This document shows positions 20,776-30,696 of a DNA stretch of 64,000 bases, piece after piece. A program made the position numbers and the translations under genes. The notes under the pieces are model-generated. The model was not told where the DNA came from, did not search any database, and saw only the letters and a program-made list of their open reading frames with translations. Source of the DNA: Halonatronomonas betaini (GTDB lineage Bacteria; Bacillota; Halanaerobiia; Halanaerobiales; Halarsenatibacteraceae); assembly GCF_015666175.1 (NCBI RefSeq), contig NZ_JADPIE010000001.1, positions 41,741-105,740 of the forward strand. Reading direction: 5' to 3'. The number at the start of each line of letters is the position of its first letter. Position 1 is the stretch's first letter.

Positions 20776-22755
20776 TTGGTGGTGGTTATAATCAAAGTAT
20801 TTCCAAGTGATTATAGTAATTTGAATTTAGATAAACATGATAAACTTTTAGTTAATTCTTTAAAAAATAAGTTGACTGAAGAAAATATACTTTTACTTGA
20901 TGTTAATCCACTTAAAATTAAAGATGGAGAATATCATATTTTGATTTTAAATAATAAATTAATTTTTTTAAAAAGGTTAAATTTTGATTCATTAGAATCT
21001 TTCATTCAAACAGTTAAATTTTTTTTAAAAGATAGTCAGAAAAATGATTATAAAAGATTAAAACAAAGACTAAATAATCATAGACAATTAGTTAAAGATA
21101 AAAATAATCAGTTACTAAGGTTTGATATACAAATAAAGTATTATTTACCTGATTTCAACATCAAAAATTATGAATACACTAAATTAAATAAAGAAATAAA
21201 ATATTTTCTTGATGATTGTATATTTCAAAATGAATTCCGAAAAATCATAACAAATCCTCAAAAAGAATTTAAGGTATCCAATGACCAAAAAATAATTACT
21301 CACGAAATGAAAAAAGTGATTTTGCAAAAATTATCTCCAGAATATACTATTTCAAAACCTAATATTGGGGAGATTATTAATCATTCCAATACGGATGATA
21401 AGGATTATTATGTTAAATCAAATGATAGAATTGCAAATATTTATACCCTTGATGAAGAACAAATTAATATAATTAATAATATTTCTAAAGGTAACCAATT
21501 GTTACTAGCATGTGCAGGTAGTGGTAAAAGTGTTTTATTATTGTCTAAATGTTTTAAGGCGGCGAGTAAACATCCAGATAGAAAATTTTTATTAACTTGT
21601 TATAATGTAAATTTAAAAAACTATTATGAATGGCAGATTGAAGTAGCTGGTTTCAGAGAAAAAAATGTTGAATGTATTACATTTTTAGCTTTGTGTAAAA
21701 GATTAATTAAAAATAATAAATTAAAATATAATGGGAAAAGAGATGATTTTGATAAGATATTTGAAACAGTAAAGAAAGCATTAAAGGAAGGCAAAATAAA
21801 TGAAAGATATTTTGGGATTTTTATTGATGAAGTTCAAATTTTTAAATCAGAATGGTATAAGTTTTGCTTCAATTTGTTAGAAAACAAAAACAGTAATGAC
21901 CATTTGTTTGTTGTTTGTGGAGACTTATCCCAAAGGGTAAAACTGGAATTAGAGCAGGGTAAAGCACCATGGCAAGGAGATGAAAAACTACCTGATTTTA
22001 ATAAAGAAAAGAATATAATTAGAATTGAAAAGAATTATAGAAATACTAAGCAAATTAATGATTATATAAATAGTTTTATTGGCTTAGCAAGAAATTGTTT
22101 AAGTAGACTTAGATTTAAACATGGTAGTGAAGATTTGTTTTTAAGAGGTAAAGCTTTTAGAGAAGGAGAATTACCAAAAATTCTAGAGTTAAAAAATTAT
22201 AATAATAAATCTGAAGCTAAAATGATAATCAAAGAAATTGATTGTTTAATAAAAAAAGGAGTATCAATATCTGAAATAGCAGTTGTTATGTTTCATAAAC
22301 AATTTAGAAGTAGGACTGGCATTCCTAATTGGGAAGATAGGCATTACAATATCTTTAATCCTTTAATAAGATTATTACATAATAATAAATATTCACATAC
22401 AATATTGTTTGATTATGGGAATGAATTGAGAAGTGATTATGCTGAAAGAAAAGGAATTAATTTAATTAGTTCAGAGGGTGCACTAGGTTTAGATTTTGAT
22501 GCTGTTATTTTATGTGGACTAAAACCTATGGGCCTTTATCATAATACTAAAGACGCAGAAATTATTTTTGATAAAAGCAATCCAGTTGATGAAAGACTAG
22601 AAATTGAGAAAAATTTTCATGAAAATATAACTACTTTATACACTTCTTGTACTAGGGCTAGAAACTACTTAAGTATAATATTACCTGAAACTATTGATGA
22701 GTCAATATACTCATATTTATTAAAAAAAGCAAAAGTGAAAATGTCTATAAAATAA
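20776..22755 (+). CDS. UvrD/Rep-like superfamily 1 helicase (defence cluster)
   Basis: This ~659-residue protein has an N-terminal ~220-residue region with no recognisable motif, then an SF1 helicase: Walker A ACAGSGKSVLLL (about 244), Walker B FIDEVQ (about 350), VVCGDLSQR, the NYRNT motif (about 419), SEGALGLDFDAVIL (about 565) and TSCTRARNYL (about 623). It would translocate on or unwind nucleic acid. It is the first gene of a co-oriented AT-rich cluster containing DrmA and DrmB. The start is uncertain: TTG at 20776, the GTGs at 20779 and 20782, or an ATC at 20791 behind GGTGGTGG. Confidence 0.82.
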   Translation: MVVVIIKVFPSDYSNLNLDKHDKLLVNSLKNKLTEENILLLDVNPLKIKDGEYHILILNNKLIFLKRLNFDSLESFIQTVKFFLKDSQKNDYKRLKQRLNNHRQLVKDKNNQLLRFDIQIKYYLPDFNIKNYEYTKLNKEIKYFLDDCIFQNEFRKIITNPQKEFKVSNDQKIITHEMKKVILQKLSPEYTISKPNIGEIINHSNTDDKDYYVKSNDRIANIYTLDEEQINIINNISKGNQLLLACAGSGKSVLLLSKCFKAASKHPDRKFLLTCYNVNLKNYYEWQIEVAGFREKNVECITFLALCKRLIKNNKLKYNGKRDDFDKIFETVKKALKEGKINERYFGIFIDEVQIFKSEWYKFCFNLLENKNSNDHLFVVCGDLSQRVKLELEQGKAPWQGDEKLPDFNKEKNIIRIEKNYRNTKQINDYINSFIGLARNCLSRLRFKHGSEDLFLRGKAFREGELPKILELKNYNNKSEAKMIIKEIDCLIKKGVSISEIAVVMFHKQFRSRTGIPNWEDRHYNIFNPLIRLLHNNKYSHTILFDYGNELRSDYAERKGINLISSEGALGLDFDAVILCGLKPMGLYHNTKDAEIIFDKSNPVDERLEIEKNFHENITTLYTSCTRARNYLSIILPETIDESIYSYLLKKAKVKMSIK

Positions 22756-22771
22756 GATAAGGGTGATTTAT

Positions 22772-23695
22772 TTGAATATTAATGATTATGATATTGATGT
22801 TATTCAATCTGGGGAAAATTATATAATGAGTGAATCTGTTAATTGTAAAAAAAATATTATTGTAGAAAATAGCATAATATTTTTAAAAGATTTAATTACT
22901 TCGGAAAATGTTTCAGCAAGATATGACATGGTAATTTTAGGAGATTGTTACGCTAAAGAAGTTCAAGTAAATGGAAATATGATTTGTTTAGGTGATTTAA
23001 AAGTTGATAGATATATTGATGTTGGTGGAAAACTTAGTGTTTTTGGAAAATCGGATATTAAAAAAGGGATTATAGAAGCTGATATCGTTTTTGTTGGTAG
23101 TTGTTTTTTAGAAAACACTAATATTAATTCAAATTATATTGTTAAAGGAGATGATAATGGAGAGTGTAAAAATTTTAAGCTTGATTTTGGTTATGAAGAT
23201 ATTCAAAAGTTTTTGAAAGGTCAGGGTAGTCTTAATTATTCTCTTGATAATTCTCTATTATTACAAAATAAAATCAAAAAATATATAAAAAGATCTGAAG
23301 GGGATTTAGAGTTTGATGGGATAAATATATTATTAAAAAAGTTATCCAAATTCAATCATGAATTTAAAGAAGCTTATAAGTTTTATTCAAAAGTTTCTGA
23401 ATTAAGTTTCTTAAACAAAATTACCGAGGTTAATGATTTGTTTGATTTATTAATTATTCAAGAAGAAATTCCAGAATTCATTTCTAATATTGGTCTAGTA
23501 AATGATGTCTTAAATCACTTTATTAAAAATAAAAATAATGTTCAAATCAAGAAGATTAATTTAGATAATATTGATATAAAAAAATTAAGCAAAATGATAT
23601 ATTTATTAAAAAAGAACAAAAAAAATTTGGATAATGAATTATACGAAAATTTAAGTGATAAATTATTAAATGAAGCTATTAATTATTTAAATTAA
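22772..23695 (+). CDS. Bactofilin-like beta-helix protein (defence cluster)
   Basis: This 307-residue protein starts at a TTG 8 nt after AAGGGTG. Residues ~20-130 are built of short alternating strands with regular hydrophobics (MVILGDCYAKEVQVNGNMI, then KLSVFGKSDIKKG), the pattern of polymer-forming bactofilin right-handed beta-helices. The C-terminal half (~150-307) is helical and lysine-rich, with no known domain. It lies 16 bp after the SF1 helicase gene and 22 bp before DrmA. It might build a scaffold or filament for the defence complex. The fold call is from pattern only. Confidence 0.55.
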   Translation: MNINDYDIDVIQSGENYIMSESVNCKKNIIVENSIIFLKDLITSENVSARYDMVILGDCYAKEVQVNGNMICLGDLKVDRYIDVGGKLSVFGKSDIKKGIIEADIVFVGSCFLENTNINSNYIVKGDDNGECKNFKLDFGYEDIQKFLKGQGSLNYSLDNSLLLQNKIKKYIKRSEGDLEFDGINILLKKLSKFNHEFKEAYKFYSKVSELSFLNKITEVNDLFDLLIIQEEIPEFISNIGLVNDVLNHFIKNKNNVQIKKINLDNIDIKKLSKMIYLLKKNKKNLDNELYENLSDKLLNEAINYLN

Positions 23696-23717
23696 TTTAT
23701 TTTAGGGGGCGAATAAT

Positions 23718-26700
23718 ATGGTGGATAAATATAATAATATGCAACTATTTACTGAACAATTGCTAAAAGATTATAAAGAAAAAATTACTGGTGAAAACAT
23801 TAAAAGAGTAATTGGGAAGAAGCCTGAAGATAAATTTTATGTCGGTAAATTATCTACTGTTAAATCAAGTGATTTAGATTCCAATGTAATTATTAATCAA
23901 ATTGGCATTGATTTCTTAATAAATAAAGAGGATTTAAGTAACACAAAAATAAGTATTAGCCCTAAAGGAGACTTGTACTATAGGGTTAATCCTAAAATTG
24001 AGGAACAAAGGCATTATACACTGAATGAAATCAACCAAAATAATGACGATGTTAATTATAATGATTTTGAGGAAATTTTAAGTGAAGAAAATGATTTAAC
24101 TAAGTATAAAAGTGAAGTTGTAGAAGTCTATAAAAGTTTTTCTTTATTAGATTATAATTTAAATTACATATTGAATTTAGATAAACTATATAACAATAAT
24201 AAAAAAATTGGGATTGTTGACGAAAAACATGATATAAATAAAAGGTTTGCTGAAGATATAAATAATATTGAAGAAGAAATTTCAAATGATAGTGAAGTTT
24301 ATAAATATATTCGTGAAGAAGTGTATTTAAAAGATTTGATATCAAGTGATACTTGGGAAAGTTTTATTAAGAAAAATGAAAGTTCAATAGATGGGCGAGT
24401 AATGTGGTCTTTAAAAATTAGAGTGGAAATTAAACCATATAAAAATAATTATTATAGAGTTTCAGTAACATTAGTTAATGATACTCCAGAAAATAACCTT
24501 AAAATAAATACTTTATTTAACTCGGGATTAGAAGTTGAAATAATTGGTTCTGAATTTGAACCATTAATATTGGATTATTTTAAAGATGATTATAAATATA
24601 ATAAAGAACAGTATGGAATAGGAACAAATTGTACAGTAATTAAAAAAGATAATTCAAACACATTATCAACCACACATTTACCTATTTACAGACAATATAG
24701 ACTTAAGCCCAAAGTTGATTTATCAGTTAAATTTGAAGACTTAATTAATAATACTAATAAAACTTTAAATAATATATATCAAGAAATGATAAATGAGTTA
24801 GCAAAGTGGGAAGAAAGATATGATGATATTAGTAGCTCTTTAACGATAGAAGGAAAAAAGCAGTTCAAACAAGAAATTGAAGATTTTAAATTGGAAAAAA
24901 ATAGATTTAAGCATGGTGTTGAGATAATTAAAAACTATGAAGAAATAAAATCTGCGTTTTTATTAATGAATAAAACTTTTTTTAATACAAATAAAAATTT
25001 TGATAGCTGGAGATTGTTTCAAATTGTTTTTATTGTTTCTTTAATTCCAGATATAGCAGAATGTGAAGATGGTTTATTATTAGATAGTGAAAAAGATAAA
25101 TCTAATTTAGAAAATGTAGACCTTCTTTATTTTCCAACTGGAGGAGGTAAAACAGAAGCCTTTTTAGGAGTGGTAGTTTTTAATTTGTTTTTTGATAGAA
25201 TCAGACAGAAACTAATGGGAACTACTTCTTTAATTAAATATCCACTGAGATTATTATCAATCCAGCAGGTTCAAAGAATAGCTAATATTTTGGCAACTGC
25301 TAATAATATTAAAAATAAAAACAATATAAAAGGTAAAGAATTTTCATTAGGTTATTATGTTGGCAGTCAAAATACTCCAAATAGACTAGAAAAAAATATT
25401 GAAGCAGAGTTAAGAAAAGGTCAGGAACAATTAAATGAAGATTATAAAATACTAGAATTATGTCCTAATTGTGGTTCCGAAAACATAAATATTAAAATCT
25501 TGAAAAATAAGAATAGGTTAATTCATGAATGCGATAATAGTAGCTGCAGCTATGATGGGCCTTTGCCTATATATATAGTTGATCAAGAGATTTATCGATA
25601 TTTGCCATCAGTTATAGTTAGTACTATAGATAAACAAGCTGCTTTAGGATATCAATCAAATTTCCGAAATGTTTTAGGAGAGCCTAAATTATTTGAGTGT
25701 TCAGACCATGGTTTTACAAGTAAAAATAAATGTTTAGTAAAAGGTTGTGAAAATAATTTTGAAGATTTTAAAACAATTAATATTCATGATCCAGCACCAT
25801 CATTGATGATTCAAGATGAATTACATTTATTAAGGGAATCTCTTGGAGTTTATGATGCTCATTATGAAACTTTTATGCAGTATTATATAAATAATTTATC
25901 TAAATCAAAAAGACCATTGAAAATTATTGGAGCTACAGCTACTATTACTTCATATCACGAACAAATTTATCATCTATATAATGGGAAGCCGATTAGATTT
26001 CCATCTGAATCACCATTTTTAGATGAGGATTTTTACTCATATGTTGATAAAGATGAGTTGCATAGAATTATTTTGGGTTTAGCACCTTTTGGAAAAGCTA
26101 TAGTAAATAGTGTGGCTTATTCATTAAAATATTTAAAAGAGATTTTATGGAATTACTATAATGATTTAAGTAAAGTATTAAGTATTGAAGGAATGGAACT
26201 ATCAGATGAAGAGGAAGCAAAAGAAATTTTAGATTTTTATTGGATGATTCTTCAATATAATAATGTTAAATCTGATGCTAATAGAGTAATAAATGCTATT
26301 GATGATCCTATTAATGTTGAGTTAGAAAATGAAAAAGTTCAACCATTTGAGATTAGAAAAATGACGGGAGATGATACGTTTCAAGATGTTAGGAGGATAT
26401 TAGCTGAAATAGAAAATAAAGAATCTATGTTTGAAGGTTTTAATATGATTACAGCAACTAGTATGATATCTCATGGTGTAGATGCAGATAGATTTAATCA
26501 GATGTTATTTTTTGGAATACCAAGACATACAGCTGAATATATTCAGGCATATAGTAGGGTAGGAAGAAAGTATCCAGGGTTTATAATTATGATAATGAGA
26601 CCGACTAGAGAAAGGGACCAAAGTTATTTAAGAAACTTTATTAAATTTCACGAATTTAAAGATATACTTGTAGAACCAGTTCCAGTAAATAGATGGGCAA

Positions 26701-27092
26701 CTAAAGCCGTAGATAAGACTTTACCTGGAATAATATCTGGTTTATTGATAAATTATTATGATTCTAAAGAAGAATTAAAAGATCATAAAATATATATGAT
26801 GCAAAGTCTTCAAAGTGCAATACAAAATGAACTCATAGAAAAACAAGAATTTAAAAATCATATATATAAAATTTATGGATGTATTGATTCAGAAGGGGAG
26901 AAAGAAATAGGTCGACAATATAGACAAAGAATTTCTAAAATTGTTGATGAATTTTTTGATAAGGTAACACATGAAAATTATTCTCGAGAAAAGAATCCAT
27001 ATATTACAAAGGGCATTGGGGAATTACTCACTTATAAACCAATGTTTAGTTTAAGAGATACAGATGAGGATGTTAAGGTGGCATTAAGATAA
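23718..27092 (+). CDS. drmA: DrmA-like SF2 helicase of a DISARM-type system
   Basis: This 1124-residue protein matches DrmA in size and layout. A long N-terminal region is followed by an SF2 helicase core with motif I PTGGGKTEAFLG (about 475), a four-cysteine insert (CPNCG at about 581, then CDNSSC), a DEAH-box variant QDELHLL (about 698), GATATIT and motif VI QAYSRVGRKYPG (about 945). DrmA works with DrmB to recognise and bind invading DNA ends in DISARM. It is followed 17 bp later by DrmB, the diagnostic pairing. An inserted zinc element before motif II is typical of this family. Confidence 0.85.
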   Translation: MVDKYNNMQLFTEQLLKDYKEKITGENIKRVIGKKPEDKFYVGKLSTVKSSDLDSNVIINQIGIDFLINKEDLSNTKISISPKGDLYYRVNPKIEEQRHYTLNEINQNNDDVNYNDFEEILSEENDLTKYKSEVVEVYKSFSLLDYNLNYILNLDKLYNNNKKIGIVDEKHDINKRFAEDINNIEEEISNDSEVYKYIREEVYLKDLISSDTWESFIKKNESSIDGRVMWSLKIRVEIKPYKNNYYRVSVTLVNDTPENNLKINTLFNSGLEVEIIGSEFEPLILDYFKDDYKYNKEQYGIGTNCTVIKKDNSNTLSTTHLPIYRQYRLKPKVDLSVKFEDLINNTNKTLNNIYQEMINELAKWEERYDDISSSLTIEGKKQFKQEIEDFKLEKNRFKHGVEIIKNYEEIKSAFLLMNKTFFNTNKNFDSWRLFQIVFIVSLIPDIAECEDGLLLDSEKDKSNLENVDLLYFPTGGGKTEAFLGVVVFNLFFDRIRQKLMGTTSLIKYPLRLLSIQQVQRIANILATANNIKNKNNIKGKEFSLGYYVGSQNTPNRLEKNIEAELRKGQEQLNEDYKILELCPNCGSENINIKILKNKNRLIHECDNSSCSYDGPLPIYIVDQEIYRYLPSVIVSTIDKQAALGYQSNFRNVLGEPKLFECSDHGFTSKNKCLVKGCENNFEDFKTINIHDPAPSLMIQDELHLLRESLGVYDAHYETFMQYYINNLSKSKRPLKIIGATATITSYHEQIYHLYNGKPIRFPSESPFLDEDFYSYVDKDELHRIILGLAPFGKAIVNSVAYSLKYLKEILWNYYNDLSKVLSIEGMELSDEEEAKEILDFYWMILQYNNVKSDANRVINAIDDPINVELENEKVQPFEIRKMTGDDTFQDVRRILAEIENKESMFEGFNMITATSMISHGVDADRFNQMLFFGIPRHTAEYIQAYSRVGRKYPGFIIMIMRPTRERDQSYLRNFIKFHEFKDILVEPVPVNRWATKAVDKTLPGIISGLLINYYDSKEELKDHKIYMMQSLQSAIQNELIEKQEFKNHIYKIYGCIDSEGEKEIGRQYRQRISKIVDEFFDKVTHENYSREKNPYITKGIGELLTYKPMFSLRDTDEDVKVALR

Positions 27093-27109
27093 AAAAGGGA
27101 GGATATTAT

Positions 27110-28981
27110 ATGTCAAGTTATGAAATGAAAAGAGGCTTAAATCAGGTATTATATAAATATTTACCAGACTCTTGGATAGATTTCTATATAACTGAAATGA
27201 GAAGAAGTTATACTGCTAAAGTTCAGCATTGGAATAGTGTGCCTATATCAGATAATAAAATTAATAAAAGAAGATTATTAGAGTCTGTAAATAGAGCAAT
27301 TGAATCTTATAAGAGTGGTAGAAATAAAATTATTGGTTTCGGAGAAGAAATTAATCAAGAAACTTATGAAGTATTAACACCTAAAAAAGGGAAAAATTAT
27401 GGGGTAGAAGCGAAAGTGAGTCCATTAACGTTTTTTTGTAATAAATGTTTTTCTGTATATTCATTTAAAAATAGTGAAGATTATTTAAATAATAATCACA
27501 AACAATTTTGTAGTGAATGTAATATTCCATTAAAACAAATTAGACTTATTTATGCATGTAAATGTGGATGGGCCGGTCCTGTACAGAAGAAAAGTTGTAG
27601 AGCACACGGATATAAAAATATTAAAATAGTTCCTGGTCAATTCAAATTCAGGTGTGGGATTTGCAATTCAGAATATCAAATGGTAACTACATGTCCTGAT
27701 TGTAATAGTAAAGTCTTTCCGAAAAATGCTTTGGGCTGGGAAATGTATATACCATTTTCTTTGAATTTAATAGATTTAGTTGAAAATGATTATGAAAAAT
27801 TTATGTCTACTACAGATAATGGGGCAGAGATTATAATTGCAAACAGACTGAAAAAAATAGATGATGATCAATTAGACCAATTAATGCAAAACAATTCTAA
27901 AGTAATAAGTGAAGCAAAAAGGAAAAAGCTTTTAGAACAAAAAGTACAAGATTTTATCAAAAGAGGAATGCCTAAAAAGTTTGCTGTGATGGCAGCAAAG
28001 GATAGTTTAGAAACTCAATTTGGTGATTCAACAATAACTGAATCAGTTGATTTTGTAAGAAGTGGTCTTATAAAAAATTCAGAAGCAGAGCTTTTAAATC
28101 AAGCTGAAATAATTTTAGAATATAAAACTATTCTTGATAGTTTTGATTCTTCAGATTTAAAAGATGCAATAGGGACTGCTAAGTTATTAAATACTAATGC
28201 TAATCCAGAAAAATATTTTGAAACTGCTAAGGATTTTGGTATTGAACATACTCAGGTAAGTGGTTCAGTTCCTTTTGTATCGGTTTCTTATGGATATACA
28301 AGGCGAGAAATTGAAGGAGAAGGTGTCAATTTAAGAGGTTTTACTAGAGAAATGAACAATAAATATAATGTTTATGCAAATAAGTTAGAGACTGAAGGGG
28401 TTTTATTTGAATTTAATAAAGAAAAAATTATTAATTGGCTTTTAAAAAATAATTTTATTGATAAAAATGATCAACCATTAAATTATGATGAAGATACATT
28501 GAGGTTGTGGTTTTTAAATAATATTAATACAGAAATAATAACGCCGTTTAATGAAATAGATAGTGAAGAAAACCCAATAACATATTATGTGTACAACTTA
28601 ATTCACTCTATATCTCATGCATTAATAAATCAAGCTTCACAATTATGTGGATTAGATAAAAACTCTTTATCTGAGTATCTTTTTCCTAATATACCAGCTA
28701 TTTTTATTTATTGCCAAAACTCACAAGGTTTTAATTTAGGAGCTTTGTTTAACTTATTTGAGGCTTATTTTGAAAAATGGTTGAAATCAGCTTTGAATGA
28801 AATTGATAAATGTATTTTTGATCCTATTTGTATTGAAAAAACTCAAGCTTGTTCAGGTTGCTTATTCTTAAATGAAATCTCATGTTCTCATTTTAATAAG
28901 GATTTAAATAGAGGTTTTTTGATAGGGAGATATGATATAGAACAAGATGAAAGAATTTTTGGTTTCTGGGAGGATATTTAA
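27110..28981 (+). CDS. drmB: DrmB-like DUF1998 protein of a DISARM-type system
   Basis: This 623-residue protein has zinc-binding cysteine pairs in the N-terminal third (CNKC, CSEC, CKCG, CGIC, CPDC; about residues 107-205). The C-terminal DUF1998 domain (about 490-610) carries NLIHSISHALINQASQLCG and the cysteine cluster CIEKTQACSGCLF...CSHFN. DUF1998 next to the DrmA helicase defines the DISARM core, in which DrmAB form a DNA-loading complex. The gene ends just before a nuclease-helicase fusion. No methyltransferase gene is nearby, unlike known DISARM loci. Confidence 0.85.
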   Translation: MSSYEMKRGLNQVLYKYLPDSWIDFYITEMRRSYTAKVQHWNSVPISDNKINKRRLLESVNRAIESYKSGRNKIIGFGEEINQETYEVLTPKKGKNYGVEAKVSPLTFFCNKCFSVYSFKNSEDYLNNNHKQFCSECNIPLKQIRLIYACKCGWAGPVQKKSCRAHGYKNIKIVPGQFKFRCGICNSEYQMVTTCPDCNSKVFPKNALGWEMYIPFSLNLIDLVENDYEKFMSTTDNGAEIIIANRLKKIDDDQLDQLMQNNSKVISEAKRKKLLEQKVQDFIKRGMPKKFAVMAAKDSLETQFGDSTITESVDFVRSGLIKNSEAELLNQAEIILEYKTILDSFDSSDLKDAIGTAKLLNTNANPEKYFETAKDFGIEHTQVSGSVPFVSVSYGYTRREIEGEGVNLRGFTREMNNKYNVYANKLETEGVLFEFNKEKIINWLLKNNFIDKNDQPLNYDEDTLRLWFLNNINTEIITPFNEIDSEENPITYYVYNLIHSISHALINQASQLCGLDKNSLSEYLFPNIPAIFIYCQNSQGFNLGALFNLFEAYFEKWLKSALNEIDKCIFDPICIEKTQACSGCLFLNEISCSHFNKDLNRGFLIGRYDIEQDERIFGFWEDI

Positions 28982-28982
28982 T

Positions 28983-30632
28983 ATGGCAATAATGTATCCA
29001 AAAGATATTGAAAGCATGAAATATACTGAATCTGAAAAAGTTTTTTATAATACATTAGAAAATCAATTAAGTGACGATTATCATGTGTTTTTTTCAATTA
29101 GCTGGTTAGATGAAGTAGATGGAGTTAGAGAAAATAGTGAATGTGATTTTTTGATTTTTAATTCTCAATACGGCTTTATAACAATTGAGGTTAAAGGTGG
29201 ACATGGTATAGAATATAAGAATGGAAATTGGAAGTTGATTTATGATTATGATGATAATAATAATATTAATGATTATAGAAAGTTAAAAAAAAGCCCCTTT
29301 CAACAATCAAGAAAAAGTATGTATTATTTTAAAAATTATTATCAAGAACAATATAATGAGAATTATAGAGGAGTTTATGGATATGCTGTGGCTTTTCCCT
29401 TTTATTCTGTTGAAGCTAAAGATTTAAATAGTGAAGCTGTTGACAATATAATCATTGATTATAATGATTTAGATAATATAGAAACTAAATTAAATCAGAT
29501 TTACCATTATTGGAAAGGTTATAGAAATCGATTTACTTATTTATCCTCTTCAGAAAAGAAACAATTTATAAAGTTAGTAAATAAAAGAATTGCTCTATCA
29601 GCTGCAGCCGGGGCTTTAATAGATCATAAACAAAAACAGTTGAAGGAAATTAATAGAATTCAAGATGCGTTTATTAGTTTCATTAAAAATTATAATCAAG
29701 CTTTTATAACTGGAGGAGCAGGAACAGGTAAAACATGGATAGCTATGAAGAAAGCGAGAAATTTGATTGAAAAGAATAATCAAGTTTTATTTTTATGTTA
29801 TAATTCAAAACTTGCTAACTTTATTGATATGAAATTAAGAGATACTAAAATTAAAGTTTTAACTATAAATAAACTTTTATATAATATATTAGGAAATAAA
29901 AATTATAATAAAATGATGAATGATAAAAATTTTGATGTTATAAGTCATATTGATTTTGATGTAATTACAAATTATGATTCAATAATTATTGATGAAGGTC
30001 AAGACTTTAAAGAAGATTGGGCATTTATTGTTAAAGGATTATTGGAAGATAATAAAAACTCTGAGTTATATGTTTTTTATGATTTTGACCAAAATATTTT
30101 TGGGAATGATTTTGGTGAAGAGTTCATGATTGATAATCCTCCATTTATTTTAAATGAAAATTTAAGAAACACTTCAAATATTTTCAATTGGACAGCAAAA
30201 AAGACTGGATATGGGCAAAATCAAAAACCAAATATCTTAGAAGGTGCTGAGCCAGAAGTTTCTTCATTTAATAAAAACAATCAAGCTAGAAGATTTTTGA
30301 ACCAATTGTTGAATCAGTTAATATTGAATGAAAAAGTATCTAATAAATCATTAGTAATATTAAGTAATAGGCTAAAAGAAAATTCTATATTATCAAACAA
30401 GACAGAAATAGGAAGCTTTAAAATAAAAGAAAAATTGCCATGGGAATTAAATAATGAAAATGAAATATCTTATATTACTTTACAGAGTTTTAAAGGGTTA
30501 GAATCAGATGTAGTTATTTATTTAAATCATTCTGAGGAAAGCTATAACTTGGATTATGATATTAAGAAATATGAGTATGTTGCATATACCAGAGCAAGAT
30601 TTTATTTATATGTTTTAAATATTAATAACTAA
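28983..30632 (+). CDS. NERD nuclease-related domain fused to SF1 helicase
   Basis: I start at the ATG at 28983, directly after the DrmB stop and behind GGGAGG, giving 549 residues. Residues ~15-110 form a NERD/restriction-endonuclease-like domain with ECDFLI (about 52) and ITIEVKGG (about 68), the E...D...ExK site. A UvrD-like helicase follows: FITGGAGTGKTW (about 243), IDEGQDF (about 336), LNENLRNT and YVAYTRARFYL (about 534). It is a good candidate for the DNA-degrading effector of the cluster. It is a second SF1 helicase distinct from the one at 20776. Confidence 0.82.
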   Translation: MAIMYPKDIESMKYTESEKVFYNTLENQLSDDYHVFFSISWLDEVDGVRENSECDFLIFNSQYGFITIEVKGGHGIEYKNGNWKLIYDYDDNNNINDYRKLKKSPFQQSRKSMYYFKNYYQEQYNENYRGVYGYAVAFPFYSVEAKDLNSEAVDNIIIDYNDLDNIETKLNQIYHYWKGYRNRFTYLSSSEKKQFIKLVNKRIALSAAAGALIDHKQKQLKEINRIQDAFISFIKNYNQAFITGGAGTGKTWIAMKKARNLIEKNNQVLFLCYNSKLANFIDMKLRDTKIKVLTINKLLYNILGNKNYNKMMNDKNFDVISHIDFDVITNYDSIIIDEGQDFKEDWAFIVKGLLEDNKNSELYVFYDFDQNIFGNDFGEEFMIDNPPFILNENLRNTSNIFNWTAKKTGYGQNQKPNILEGAEPEVSSFNKNNQARRFLNQLLNQLILNEKVSNKSLVILSNRLKENSILSNKTEIGSFKIKEKLPWELNNENEISYITLQSFKGLESDVVIYLNHSEESYNLDYDIKKYEYVAYTRARFYLYVLNINN

Positions 30633-30635
30633 AGA

Positions 30636-30664
30636 TCGACTTATAAAATAATGTATGCTATAAT
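30636..30664 (+). promoter_or_regulatory. Possible internal promoter before the radical SAM gene
   Basis: TCGACT (30636-30641), a 17-bp spacer and TATAAT (30659-30664) lie in the largest gap of the cluster (64 bp). The last two genes could be transcribed separately. Confidence 0.45.
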
Positions 30665-30696
30665 TATTAATATAATGATACTTAGGAGTGTATTGA

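Noticed and set aside
24100..24345. Reverse-strand open frame of 81 codons
   Set aside because: Composition (many Tyr/Leu/Gln) is typical of an antisense shadow of an AT-rich gene; it lies fully within drmA.
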